A stretch of DNA of 64,000 bases from Bryobacteraceae bacterium (GTDB lineage: Bacteria; Acidobacteriota; Terriglobia; Bryobacterales; Bryobacteraceae), in assembly GCA_947458745.1 (NCBI GenBank), contig CANGYQ010000001.1, positions 372,001 through 436,000 of the forward strand, written 5' to 3'. Position 1 is the stretch's first letter. Every line of letters starts with the position of its first letter. Of the stretch, positions 16,588 to 24,339 are shown one piece after another. The notes beneath the pieces were generated by a model. That model saw only the letters and a list, made by a program, of their open reading frames with translations, did no database searches and was not told the origin of the DNA. The translations under genes and the position numbers were made by a program.

Positions 16588-19500
16588 TTAGCCTCGGAGG
16601 AGGGCCAGCACAGCCTGCGGGGCGGAGTTGGCCTGCGCCAGGGCGGCAACGCCGGCCTGCGAGACAATCTGCGCCTTGGTCAGGTTGGCTGCTTCCGCCG
16701 CCAAATCGGCGTCACGGATGCGGGATTCCGATGCCGCCAGGTTGGTCAGCTGGGAGCTGGCCAGGTTGACGGCAAAGTTCAGCTGGTTCTGACCGCGACC
16801 GACGACGGCTTGGGCATCGCCCAGGGCCGACACGGCCAACGACAGCGCGCTGACGGCGGATTCGGCCGCAGCCTGCGTGTCGATGGCGCTGTTAGAACCC
16901 GCGCCCACGACGGCCGACTTGTCGATCCCGCCCGAGGGCTGCGTGAAACCAGTGGAGCCCGGCGTGGAGCCGACGCCCACTTCAAAGGCGCTGCCGCTGC
17001 TCAGGAAGCGGATCTTTTCCGCACCGCCCGTGTTTTCCTTGACAGCCACAATCTGCTTGAGCGTGGCGTTGTTGGACTGCTGGAGCGCGTCGTTGATCGT
17101 CTTCACGGCGTCGTCGATGGTGCGGGCATTGCGGGCACCGTTATCGTTGCGCAGGGCGACACTCAGGCTCTGCTTCGCGCCGGAGGCGTCGCTGGCGGTG
17201 ATGGTCACGGCCTGGTCGTCGCCACCGAAGGCTACATCACTGAAGGTGATCGCCGAAGTGGCGTTGGCACCAGCGGCATTTACGGTTGCGCTGGTCGCCG
17301 AAGCGCCCTGCGACAGCGTGCCAGTGTAGGTGGAGCCCGCCTTGCCCAGGCCCAGGTCCACGTTGCCGAAGGAGGTGACGCGGAACGAGGTGTTGTTGTT
17401 GGAGGCCAGCACCAGCTGGTTGGAGCCATCAAAGCTGGCCTGCAGGCCCGCGTTGCGGAGTTCCGCATCGCCGGCGATGGCCGTGTTGATCTGATCGGCA
17501 ATGTCCTGCCGGATCGTGGCCGCGCTGCTGGCCACGCCGCTCTGGCCCACCGTGAGACCGAATTCAGTGCTGGAGCCGCTAGCGACGACGACCGACTGCC
17601 CGGCCGTGTTGGCCCGGATGCGGAGGGCGGAGCTAGCCCCGGAGCCCACCACGTCAGCCGTAACGCCAACCGCGGCCGTATTGATGGCGGTGGCGAACTG
17701 GGCCAGGGTGTTGTTGGTGGTCAGGGTGATAGCCGTCGCCGCCGTGCCGTTCACGATCAGGTTCAGCGTGGTGTTGGTCAGTGCGATGGTACCGGCACCT
17801 TGCGCGGTGCCAGTGACGATGCCGCGATCGGCCAGTTGGGTGACCGTGACGGAGTTGGCCGAACTGGCCGCACCGTTCAGTGAGAACTGGAGCGTGGCTT
17901 GTTGCGCACCTCCCGCGGCAGCGTTAGACGGATCAAAGGAAGCCGAGAACGCGCTCGATGCCGTGATCGTGGAGTAGTCGAAAGACCCGCCACTGCCGAC
18001 CTGGAACGAACCAAAGCCCAGCTTGTTCTGCGTGTCGCCGGTCACCGACACCTGGAAGCTCTCACCACTGGAGCTCTTGAAGACCAGGTTGTTGCCCGCC
18101 GCCGCCGATGCCAACGAGATGCCGGCAGCGAGCAGGGAGCTGTTGTTGCTGATCTTGCTGACCAGTTCCGTGAGCACGGAGGAAACAGAGGTGGTACCCG
18201 CCGTGGCGGCATTGAGCGCCACATCCACCGGGCTCTCCAACCCGCCGCCCTGGAACCGGAAGGTGATGCTGTCTGACGTCGTGAACGTATTGGTGGTGGA
18301 CGTCGTACCGGCCGTAAAGCCCAGGGTCGTGTAGGCGTTGGTGGCCGACGTGTTCACGGTGACGGTGTCACCCGAGTTATTGGCCGTCAGAGTGATCCGG
18401 TTGTTGGCTTCGACGGTGGCCGTCACCTTGTTGGCCAAGGCACCGGCAGCAATCTGCGTATTGATATCCGCTGCGATCTGGTCCTTGGTGAGGTTGGTTC
18501 CGGCCGTGAGGGTGAGCGCCGCCGTGACCCCGCCGACAGTTAGGTTGATCAGGTCATTCGTGCTGGCGGTGATCGTCGCCGTAGCTGCAGTGTCGGTACC
18601 CGTCAGGTTAGCGCCGCCCGCAACCGCCCGGTTGCCCTGGACGCGGGTGTTGACATCAGCGCCGGTGGAGGCCGAGGACGCCGTGGCAGTGGTCGTGCTC
18701 AACCCGAGACGGGTGGCCAACGTGCCGCCGGTGATCGCCACAGAAGAGGTGGAAGTGTTGCCCTTCGACTTGATGACCACCTGGTTGCCTTCCAGGTAAG
18801 CAGTGGCCGCAGCCGAGAACGAGCTGTTGGCGTTCAACTGAGAGACGATGGAACCCTTGGAAGTGGTGCCGCCCGCGCCGTTGTCGGCAAAGGTTACCGT
18901 AATGGCGGAGCCGCCATCAATCGCGACCGCCAGCGAGGTGGCGCCGTTGGTGTTGACGTTGACGTCGGTGTTGGCACCAGTGGTGGAAGCATTGCGCTCA
19001 AACTTGCCCAACAGAGCGTTGGCCGTACGGTCACCAGCTTCCACCTGGAAAGCGGTGGTGGAGGAGTTGAAGGCCAACTGCTGCTTGCCGGTGGAATCCG
19101 TCACGACGGAAGCCCGGATGCCGGCATTCTTCAAGGCCGTCGCCGACTGCGTACCAGCAGCGCCGGCGGATTCAATCGCGCTGTTGATGTTGGCCACCAG
19201 GTCGGCGGTGCTGCCGACGGCGTTGGTGCTCACATCAATGTTGACGCCCTGGCCGGAGAAGCCCGGTCCGCGAAGGGTGAAGCGGGTCTTGTTGGCGGAG
19301 ATCAGCGAAGCGCTGTTGGAGGAGTTGCTCAGAATCTGCGCCAGGCTGGTGGTGGAAGAACCGGTGCCGATATCGGTGCCGTCGACACCCTTCGCCTGCA
19401 CGCCCTTCAGGCCCAGGCTCTTGGTATCAACAGTGGATTGCGACAGATCAAGGGCCACGGCGCCATTGCTGATCTGGGTGATGCCGCCGGAGGCCTTGCC

Positions 19501-19941
19501 GCCGCCGATGAACACCGACAGAGACTTGGCGAATTCGCCCGAGGTGTTCAGGCCGATGGCCTGCGCCTGGCGGTCGATTTCGCCGAGGACGGACTGGAAT
19601 TCGTTGTTCAGCACGGTGCGTGAACCGGTAAAGGTTCCTGAAGCGGACTGGGTGGCCAGGGTGCGGGCGCGATCAAGCAGTTTCGAAATATTGTTGATGC
19701 CACCGTCGATGATCTGCAGCTGGCTGAGACCGTCGTTGGCGTTACGGATACCTTGAGTCAACACCGCCTGGTCGGAACGGAACCCGTTGGCGATGGCCAA
19801 GCCCGCGGCGTCGTCGCCGGAGGCCGTGATGCGCAAGCCGCTGGTGACGCGGCCAATGGTCTTTTGCTGGAAGTCGCTGTTGACGCGCAGATACTCTTGC
19901 GCTTGCAACGCAGCGATGTTGGTGTTGGTGGAAAATGCCAC
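16588..19941 (-). CDS. fliC: giant flagellin with a large repeat-filled central insert
   Basis: 1117 residues, more than twice a usual flagellin, from a GTG start with GGAGAG upstream. The N-terminal D0/D1 region is canonical (residues 1-140; IGRVTSGLRITASGDDAAGLAIANG) and so is the C-terminal one (about 1025-1117; ESRIRDADLAAEAANLTKAQI). Residues about 150-1020 are a Ser/Thr/Ala/Gly-rich insert with several similar units of about 60-90 residues, each ending with a pattern such as LLGKF, RLGLS, TLGFTAG, KLGFGS, EFGLTVG or LGLGKAG, resembling flagellin_IN (hook IN) motifs. No cysteine is present. The protein would form a filament with a bulky exposed outer layer. It follows fliW and csrA on the same strand, and its leader carries likely CsrA sites. 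Confidence 0.95.
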   Translation of the reverse strand: MAFSTNTNIAALQAQEYLRVNSDFQQKTIGRVTSGLRITASGDDAAGLAIANGFRSDQAVLTQGIRNANDGLSQLQIIDGGINNISKLLDRARTLATQSASGTFTGSRTVLNNEFQSVLGEIDRQAQAIGLNTSGEFAKSLSVFIGGGKASGGITQISNGAVALDLSQSTVDTKSLGLKGVQAKGVDGTDIGTGSSTTSLAQILSNSSNSASLISANKTRFTLRGPGFSGQGVNIDVSTNAVGSTADLVANINSAIESAGAAGTQSATALKNAGIRASVVTDSTGKQQLAFNSSTTAFQVEAGDRTANALLGKFERNASTTGANTDVNVNTNGATSLAVAIDGGSAITVTFADNGAGGTTSKGSIVSQLNANSSFSAAATAYLEGNQVVIKSKGNTSTSSVAITGGTLATRLGLSTTTATASSASTGADVNTRVQGNRAVAGGANLTGTDTAATATITASTNDLINLTVGGVTAALTLTAGTNLTKDQIAADINTQIAAGALANKVTATVEANNRITLTANNSGDTVTVNTSATNAYTTLGFTAGTTSTTNTFTTSDSITFRFQGGGLESPVDVALNAATAGTTSVSSVLTELVSKISNNSSLLAAGISLASAAAGNNLVFKSSSGESFQVSVTGDTQNKLGFGSFQVGSGGSFDYSTITASSAFSASFDPSNAAAGGAQQATLQFSLNGAASSANSVTVTQLADRGIVTGTAQGAGTIALTNTTLNLIVNGTAATAITLTTNNTLAQFATAINTAAVGVTADVVGSGASSALRIRANTAGQSVVVASGSSTEFGLTVGQSGVASSAATIRQDIADQINTAIAGDAELRNAGLQASFDGSNQLVLASNNNTSFRVTSFGNVDLGLGKAGSTYTGTLSQGASATSATVNAAGANATSAITFSDVAFGGDDQAVTITASDASGAKQSLSVALRNDNGARNARTIDDAVKTINDALQQSNNATLKQIVAVKENTGGAEKIRFLSSGSAFEVGVGSTPGSTGFTQPSGGIDKSAVVGAGSNSAIDTQAAAESAVSALSLAVSALGDAQAVVGRGQNQLNFAVNLASSQLTNLAASESRIRDADLAAEAANLTKAQIVSQAGVAALAQANSAPQAVLALLRG

Positions 19942-19950
19942 TGTGTTCTC

Positions 19951-19971
19951 TCCGTGAAGTGTAGGTTCCGT
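19951..19971 (-). promoter_or_regulatory. two ACGGA (CsrA-type) sites in the flagellin leader, one on the Shine-Dalgarno
   Basis: On the minus strand, ACGGA occurs at 19955-19951, where its GGA is part of the flagellin Shine-Dalgarno GGAGAG, and again at 19971-19967. CsrA recognises ANGGA cores and represses by covering the ribosome site. Both are single-stranded candidates; binding is inferred. Confidence 0.5.
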
Positions 19972-20006
19972 CCGGCGGCTCGGCCGTCTGACGCAAGGTC
20001 AAGGGG

Positions 20007-20021
20007 GGGAAATCCTTTCCC
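20007..20021 (-). promoter_or_regulatory. CsrA-type hairpin with GGA in the loop, flagellin leader
   Basis: The RNA reads GGGAAAGGAUUUCCC: a perfect stem with GGA exposed at the tip, and the core AAGGAU fits the ARGGAU part of the known CsrA consensus. It lies about 66 bases before the GTG start, upstream of the two ACGGA sites. Confidence 0.6.
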
Positions 20022-20043
20022 GCCAGTTCTGACCTCACGGGGC

Positions 20044-20051
20044 ATATCGGA
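20044..20051 (-). promoter_or_regulatory. possible sigma28 -10 box for flagellin
   Basis: TCCGATAT resembles the flagellar sigma factor -10 (GCCGATAA; GCCGATAT in Bacillus). A matching -35 is not convincing at the right spacing. The predicted start would give a leader of about 95 bases that includes all three CsrA-type sites. Confidence 0.35.
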
Positions 20052-20135
20052 ACCCAGCTACGGGGTGTGAGAGAAATTTTGAAATTTGCTTGACAGCGGT
20101 ATGCGCCCCCGGGAGGGACCGCGTCAAGTTACGGG

Positions 20136-20360
20136 TTAGCGCAGCCGTTCCAGCAAACCAGCCAACCCGGCAGGGACCGCGTTGCGCGCCGCCGAGCGGT
20201 TGGCCTGAGATGTCTCGAAGATCTCTTTGCGCAGGATCAGCACCTCTTTGGGGGCGCGAATGCCCAACTTCACCTGCGAGCCTTCAATTTCGAGCACCTC
20301 AACTTCGGTGTTCTCGCCCAACAGAAGACATTCGCCCGCGCGCCGCCGGATCACCAGCAT
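20136..20360 (-). CDS. csrA: carbon storage regulator CsrA
   Basis: 74 residues from the ATG at 20360 (MLVIRRRAGECLLLGENTEV), one base after the fliW stop. The family landmarks are all present: the MLVIxRRxGE opening, the GEN strand and VKLGIRAPKEVLILRKEI, which contains the RNA-binding GxxAPxxxxxxR pattern. CsrA homodimers bind GGA motifs in mRNA leaders and block translation. FliW binds and sequesters CsrA, and flagellin in turn sequesters FliW; all three genes are here in order. The tail (residues 55-74, NRSAARNAVPAGLAGLLERLR) is longer than in E. coli, as in CsrA proteins that are antagonised by FliW. Confidence 0.93.
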   Translation of the reverse strand: MLVIRRRAGECLLLGENTEVEVLEIEGSQVKLGIRAPKEVLILRKEIFETSQANRSAARNAVPAGLAGLLERLR

Positions 20361-20361
20361 C

Positions 20362-20793
20362 TTATACGGCCCCCGGAAACAATGGCTGAGCCGCCGAGTA
20401 TAAGGCGTCATCGCGCACCGCCTGCACCGCGACGCGGTCCTGGCGCTGAATCACGATGGGCCCCAGCAGATTGGCCGTAGGCATGCCCGCGTCCGGCATG
20501 CAGACAATCGCCAGACTCAGCAGATCGCGCGCCATGTCGGTGACACCCAAAATGCGGCGGTATTCATCGCTTAGCTTCAGTTGGTAGCTGCGATCAATGG
20601 TCTCCACCGGCAGGGTGACAAAGAATAGCCCCGGGGACTGGACGCTCTGCAGAAAGACGACGGGCTGCGAATTCGGCCGCTCGATGGCCACAAACGCCTT
20701 CTCGTACTCAAAGCCCGGCAGGCCTTGCGGGAAGTGAATGATGTCCTCGTCGGCGCAGTCAATCGGCCCGAAAGAGTTCGTCTCAATCCTCAT
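20362..20793 (-). CDS. fliW: flagellar assembly factor FliW
   Basis: 143 residues. The N-terminus (ETNSFGPIDCADEDIIHFPQGLPGFEYEKAF) carries the family hallmark FPxGLPGFE, and the later block (VTDMARDLLSLAIVCMP, then NLLGPIVIQ) matches FliW. FliW is a small beta-barrel antagonist of CsrA that is displaced by newly made flagellin. It is directly upstream of csrA (one base between stop and start). The ATG has no Shine-Dalgarno sequence but a sigma28-type promoter ends 12 bases before it, so the message may be leaderless. Confidence 0.93.
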   Translation of the reverse strand: MRIETNSFGPIDCADEDIIHFPQGLPGFEYEKAFVAIERPNSQPVVFLQSVQSPGLFFVTLPVETIDRSYQLKLSDEYRRILGVTDMARDLLSLAIVCMPDAGMPTANLLGPIVIQRQDRVAVQAVRDDALYSAAQPLFPGAV

Positions 20794-20805
20794 GCAACTA
20801 GAGTG

Positions 20806-20831
20806 CTATCGGCGGTTCGTCCGAAACTCTT
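20806..20831 (-). promoter_or_regulatory. flagellar sigma28-type promoter of fliW-csrA
   Basis: Minus strand: AAGAGTTT (20831-20824), 10-base spacer, GCCGATAG (20813-20806). The -10 matches seven of eight bases of the FliA consensus GCCGATAA and the -35 six of eight of TAAAGTTT, although the spacer is one base short. It places fliW-csrA in the late flagellar regulon. Confidence 0.6.
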
Positions 20832-20919
20832 CAATTCTTGCCGCGTTAGAAAGTAGACAAAAGTTTTACGAGAGTCTCGACGGGCCACCTGCACTTAGGT
20901 GCCATGGAGGATTGCGTTT

Positions 20920-21978
20920 ATGCCCATGACTGACGACCGCCGGCGCCAGATCCATCAGGCGCTGCTGCAAATGGATAAGCAGTTCGGTAAGGGGGCCGTG
21001 CATCAGTACGGCACCGGCACCGTGGTTCCCGTCTCCGTGATCAGCTCTGGTTCCGTGTCGCTGGATGCGGCACTCGGTGTCGGCGGCTTCCCACGGGGCC
21101 GGGTGATCGAGATCTTTGGCCCGGAATCATCCGGCAAGACAACGCTCGCGCTACACGTGGTGGCCGAGGCGCAAAAAGTGGGTGGCGCGGCAGCATTCAT
21201 TGATGCCGAGCATGCGCTGGACCCGGATTATGCCAAGCGTCTGGGCGTCGAACTGGACGAGCTATTGATCTCGCAGCCCGATTCCGGCGAACAGGCTCTC
21301 GAGATCGCCGCCACGATGGTGGCTACCGGTGCAATTGATGTGGTGGTAGTGGATTCGGTGGCGGCGCTGGTTCCCAAAGCCGAATTGGAAGGCGAAATGG
21401 GCGACTCACACATGGGCCTGCAGGCCCGGCTGATGTCGCAGGCGCTCCGCAAGCTGACCGGTGCGGTAGCCAAGACCAATTGCTGCCTCATCTTTATTAA
21501 TCAGGTGCGCGAGAAAATCGGCGTCGTGTTCGGCAATCCGGAAACCACCACCGGTGGCCGCGCGCTGAAGTTCTACGCCTCCGTGCGCGCCGAAGTCCGC
21601 CGCACCGGGCCGATCAAGGATGGGGAGGCCGTGGTCGGCAACCGGACCAAAGTGAAACTCGTGAAGAACAAAGTGGCCGCCCCCTTCCGCGAGGCCGAGT
21701 TCGATATTCTCTATGGCGAAGGAATCTCGCGCGAGGGAGACTTGCTGGACGTCGCCGTGCTGGAGCAACTGGTGGAGAAATCCGGCACCTGGTACAGCTA
21801 CCGGGGCGAGCGCTTAGGCCAAGGCCGGGAGAACGCCCGTCAGTTCCTGAAAACAAACCCTTCGCAGCGCAACGCCCTCGACAAAGTGCTGCGGGACCGG
21901 CTGGCGGCCAAACGCGCCGAGCAACTGGAGCGCCTGCGGGCGATCCCGGACGACCAGGCACAGGCCGCCCGCGCCTAG
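20920..21978 (+). CDS. recA: recombinase RecA
   Basis: 352 residues from the ATG at 20920, which has GGAGG 9 bases upstream; a GTG 21 bases earlier is in frame but would swallow that ribosome site. The protein shows all RecA landmarks: the start region [34 protein letters not shown] with Walker A at residues 67-75, the L1 loop [35 protein letters not shown], and the L2 loop [18 protein letters not shown]. It catalyses strand exchange and LexA cleavage. It is divergent from fliW. I saw no convincing SOS box. Confidence 0.97.
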   Translation: MPMTDDRRRQIHQALLQMDKQFGKGAVHQYGTGTVVPVSVISSGSVSLDAALGVGGFPRGRVIEIFGPESSGKTTLALHVVAEAQKVGGAAAFIDAEHALDPDYAKRLGVELDELLISQPDSGEQALEIAATMVATGAIDVVVVDSVAALVPKAELEGEMGDSHMGLQARLMSQALRKLTGAVAKTNCCLIFINQVREKIGVVFGNPETTTGGRALKFYASVRAEVRRTGPIKDGEAVVGNRTKVKLVKNKVAAPFREAEFDILYGEGISREGDLLDVAVLEQLVEKSGTWYSYRGERLGQGRENARQFLKTNPSQRNALDKVLRDRLAAKRAEQLERLRAIPDDQAQAARA

Positions 21979-22057
21979 CGGGCAGCGTACTACACTACAA
22001 ATACGGTGCTAATGGAAATACGTAGCATCGCCATTTCTCGGGTCGTACCCGCTTAGA

Positions 22058-23407
22058 GTGAGGAGATATTTTCTGGTCACCAGTCAGGAGGCCCAGGCAT
22101 CCAGCCGCTCCGCTCATTTCGAATTTTTGCGGTCACGAGTCATTGACCGCAGCGCCCAGGTAGGCGTGGTTGGCTTAGGCTATGTCGGCCTGCCGCTGGC
22201 GGTGGAGTACGCCAAAATTGGCTTTGAGGTAACCGGTATTGACCTCTCCGAGCGCAAGGTGGAGGCCATCAACCGCGGAGAGTCCTACATCCAGGACGTT
22301 CCATCCGCGGAAGTAGCGGAGTTGGTGCGTTCCGGAAAACTGCGCGCGACCACCAGCTTTGCCGCCGTCGCCGGCCTGGACACGATCAACATCTGCGTCC
22401 CGACACCGCTGCGCAAGACCAAAGACCCGGACATGAGCTTCATCGTCGCCTCCTGCGAGGCGATCGCGGAGCACTTCCATGCCGGCATGCTGGTTATCCT
22501 GGAATCCACCACCTACCCCGGCACTACGGACGAACTGGTGCGGCCCATTCTGGAGAAAGGCGGGCTTCGGGTGGGCCAGGACTTCTTCCTGTGCTTCTCA
22601 CCAGAGCGGGTGGACCCCGGCAATCCGCAGTTCCACACCAAGAACATCCCCAAAGTGGTCGGCGGCACCACGCCCGCCTGTGGCGAGCTAGGGCAACTGT
22701 TCTACTCCCAGGCCCTCGACCATGTGGTGGGCGTCAGCTCGACGCAGGCCGCCGAAATGGCCAAGTTGCTGGAAAATACGTTCCGGATGATCAACATCGG
22801 GCTAGTGAACGAGCTGGCCGTGATGTGTTCCCGCATGGGCATTGATGTTTGGGAAGTGATCGACGCGGCCGCCACCAAGCCCTTCGGCTTCATGCCTTTC
22901 TACCCGGGCCCGGGCTTGGGCGGGCACTGTATTCCCATTGATCCGTTCTACCTCTCGTGGAAGTCGAAGCAAGCCGGCATCGAGGCGCGTTTCATCGAGC
23001 TGGCGGGCTACATCAATGGCCAAATGCCCCATTTTGTGGTGGACAAGATCCAGTGGGCGCTGAATGAGCAGTCGAAGCCGCTGAAAGGCTCCCACATCCA
23101 CATCATGGGCGTTGCCTACAAACGGGATATTGACGACGTACGGGAGTCGCCCGCGTTGGATATCATCCACCTGCTGATGCGGACCGGGGCCCGGATCACC
23201 TACGAAGATCCTTTCGTGGCCACTCTCGAACATGAGAGCCTTCCGTTCGAATCACAACCGGGTCTGGCACCGGAAGCCGATTGCGTGGTGATCGTCACCA
23301 ATCACGAGAAATTCGACTATCCCCGCCTGGTAGCTGAAGCAAAGCTGATCGTCGACACGCGAAATGCCTGCAAGGGACTGAAGTCCGACAAGATAGTACG
23401 ACTTTAG
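22058..23407 (+). CDS. UDP-sugar 6-dehydrogenase (WbpA/TviB-type nucleotide sugar dehydrogenase)
   Basis: 449 residues. The dinucleotide fold opens with VGVVGLGYVGLPLAVEYAKIGFEVTGID; STTYPGTTDEL and FSPERVDPGN are substrate-binding blocks; the catalytic cysteine lies in GPGLGGHCIPIDPFYLSWK (Cys291), and the C-terminal NAD-binding domain follows. This subgroup oxidises UDP-GlcNAc or UDP-GalNAc-type sugars to uronic acids, though UDP-glucose cannot be ruled out. The product would feed the capsule locus that follows. The start is uncertain: GTG at 22058 lacks a ribosome site, and an AGGAG lies just after it, in front of an unusual CTG. Confidence 0.93.
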   Translation: MRRYFLVTSQEAQASSRSAHFEFLRSRVIDRSAQVGVVGLGYVGLPLAVEYAKIGFEVTGIDLSERKVEAINRGESYIQDVPSAEVAELVRSGKLRATTSFAAVAGLDTINICVPTPLRKTKDPDMSFIVASCEAIAEHFHAGMLVILESTTYPGTTDELVRPILEKGGLRVGQDFFLCFSPERVDPGNPQFHTKNIPKVVGGTTPACGELGQLFYSQALDHVVGVSSTQAAEMAKLLENTFRMINIGLVNELAVMCSRMGIDVWEVIDAAATKPFGFMPFYPGPGLGGHCIPIDPFYLSWKSKQAGIEARFIELAGYINGQMPHFVVDKIQWALNEQSKPLKGSHIHIMGVAYKRDIDDVRESPALDIIHLLMRTGARITYEDPFVATLEHESLPFESQPGLAPEADCVVIVTNHEKFDYPRLVAEAKLIVDTRNACKGLKSDKIVRL

Positions 23408-23446
23408 TAGAGACGGACACTGCCACCGCGTGGCGGCTGCTGGACC

Positions 23447-23452
23447 TAGAAT
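23447..23452 (+). promoter_or_regulatory. -10-like box abutting the creatininase start
   Basis: TAGAAT matches five of six -10 bases and ends 5 bases before the ATG, so transcription would begin at or next to the A of ATG. No -35 was found at 16-18 bases, which keeps this tentative. Confidence 0.3.
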
Positions 23453-23457
23453 GGACC

Positions 23458-24252
23458 ATGCGGCTACTCACCACCTGTCTGTTTGCTTCCCTCCTTTCGG
23501 CCCAAACCTCGCGCGAGCTCAGTTCGATCAACTGGATGGAGTTTCGCGATCTGGTACCGAAAAAGATCGAAACCGTTCTGGTCCCGCTCGGCACCCTGGA
23601 GGCCCACGGCGTGACCGGCAACGGCACCGACATCACGGCCCCGGTCGCCATCTCCAAGGCAATGGCGGAACGAGTGAATGCGCTCGTGGCGCCAGTTGTC
23701 TCCTACGGCATCACGGGCCGCCTGGACGCCTTTGCCGGCGAGTTTACCATCAGCGATGAGGCCTATCGGGCTTATGTCGGCGACGTCCTGCGCGGGATGG
23801 CCCGCATCGGCTTCAAGAACATCATTCTGATCAATGGCCACGGCGGCCAGAGTGCGGTGCTGGCGGACTTGGCGGAAAAGATCGGCCGCGAGAAAAACGT
23901 CCGGATTCTGTCGATCGATTGGTGGAGCTACTGTTCCGATGTCACGTACCGCACCTTCAACGAGGACGGCGGACACGCCGGCTGGAACGAAACGGCCATG
24001 ATCCAAGCCATTGACCGCGCCCAGGTCCGGCAGGATCTCTATGACGACTCCCTTGCGCTTCCCCGGCAAACCGCCGGCACCTGGTCCGCCTATCCCTTCC
24101 CCGCCTCCATCATCCTCTACCAACCCAAGCAGGGCTACGTGAAGTTTGATCAAGGGAAGGCGGATGCCTACTTTAAGGGTGTGGTGGACAAACTGGTCGA
24201 CCTAACGAATTCAACGGTTAAGCTGTGGGACAAGGCGGGTATATTCAGATAG
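23458..24252 (+). CDS. creatininase family protein, exported
   Basis: 264 residues with a short signal peptide (RLLTTCLFASLLSAQ). The family landmarks for metal binding are visible: VPLGTLEAHGVTGNGTDI (glutamate, histidine and aspartate), the INGHGGQ block near residue 123 and GGHAGWNETAMI near residue 175. Creatininase-fold amidohydrolases act on creatinine, on formamide intermediates of riboflavin/F420 synthesis, or in PQQ/mycofactocin-related maturation; an exported version is unusual for those roles, so the substrate is open. It lies 50 bases after the nucleotide-sugar dehydrogenase gene but has its own -10-like box. Confidence 0.88.
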   Translation: MRLLTTCLFASLLSAQTSRELSSINWMEFRDLVPKKIETVLVPLGTLEAHGVTGNGTDITAPVAISKAMAERVNALVAPVVSYGITGRLDAFAGEFTISDEAYRAYVGDVLRGMARIGFKNIILINGHGGQSAVLADLAEKIGREKNVRILSIDWWSYCSDVTYRTFNEDGGHAGWNETAMIQAIDRAQVRQDLYDDSLALPRQTAGTWSAYPFPASIILYQPKQGYVKFDQGKADAYFKGVVDKLVDLTNSTVKLWDKAGIFR

Positions 24253-24270
24253 AACGGCCCCCAAAACCCG

Positions 24271-24294
24271 GCGGGCCTAACTGAAAAGGCCCGC
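24271..24294. terminator. terminator between converging creatininase and FecR-like genes
   Basis: GCGGGCCT and AGGCCCGC pair perfectly over 8 bases with an 8-base loop. In the minus direction the stem is followed within 3 bases by TTTT, so it best serves the FecR-like gene (stop at 24340) but may act both ways. Confidence 0.55.
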
Positions 24295-24339
24295 TCACCG
24301 TTTCCGGCAAGCGGGCCAGCCGAATCAAATTTCTGTTAT

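Noticed and set aside
18848-19756. 302-codon open frame antisense to flagellin
   Set aside because: It is opposite a repetitive alanine/threonine-rich coding region, has no family features and no ribosome site.
20096-20122. GC-rich hairpin (GCGGT...ACCGC) between csrA and the flagellin promoter
   Set aside because: Stem is short with mismatches and no U-run; too weak to call a terminator.
20814-20826. Possible SOS/LexA-like palindrome (GTTCG...GAAAC) upstream of recA
   Set aside because: The symmetry is imperfect and the bases coincide with the sigma28-type promoter of fliW, which explains them better.
22058-22090. CTG start after AGGAG for the nucleotide-sugar dehydrogenase
   Set aside because: CTG starts are very rare; the GTG at 22058 was kept although it lacks a ribosome site.
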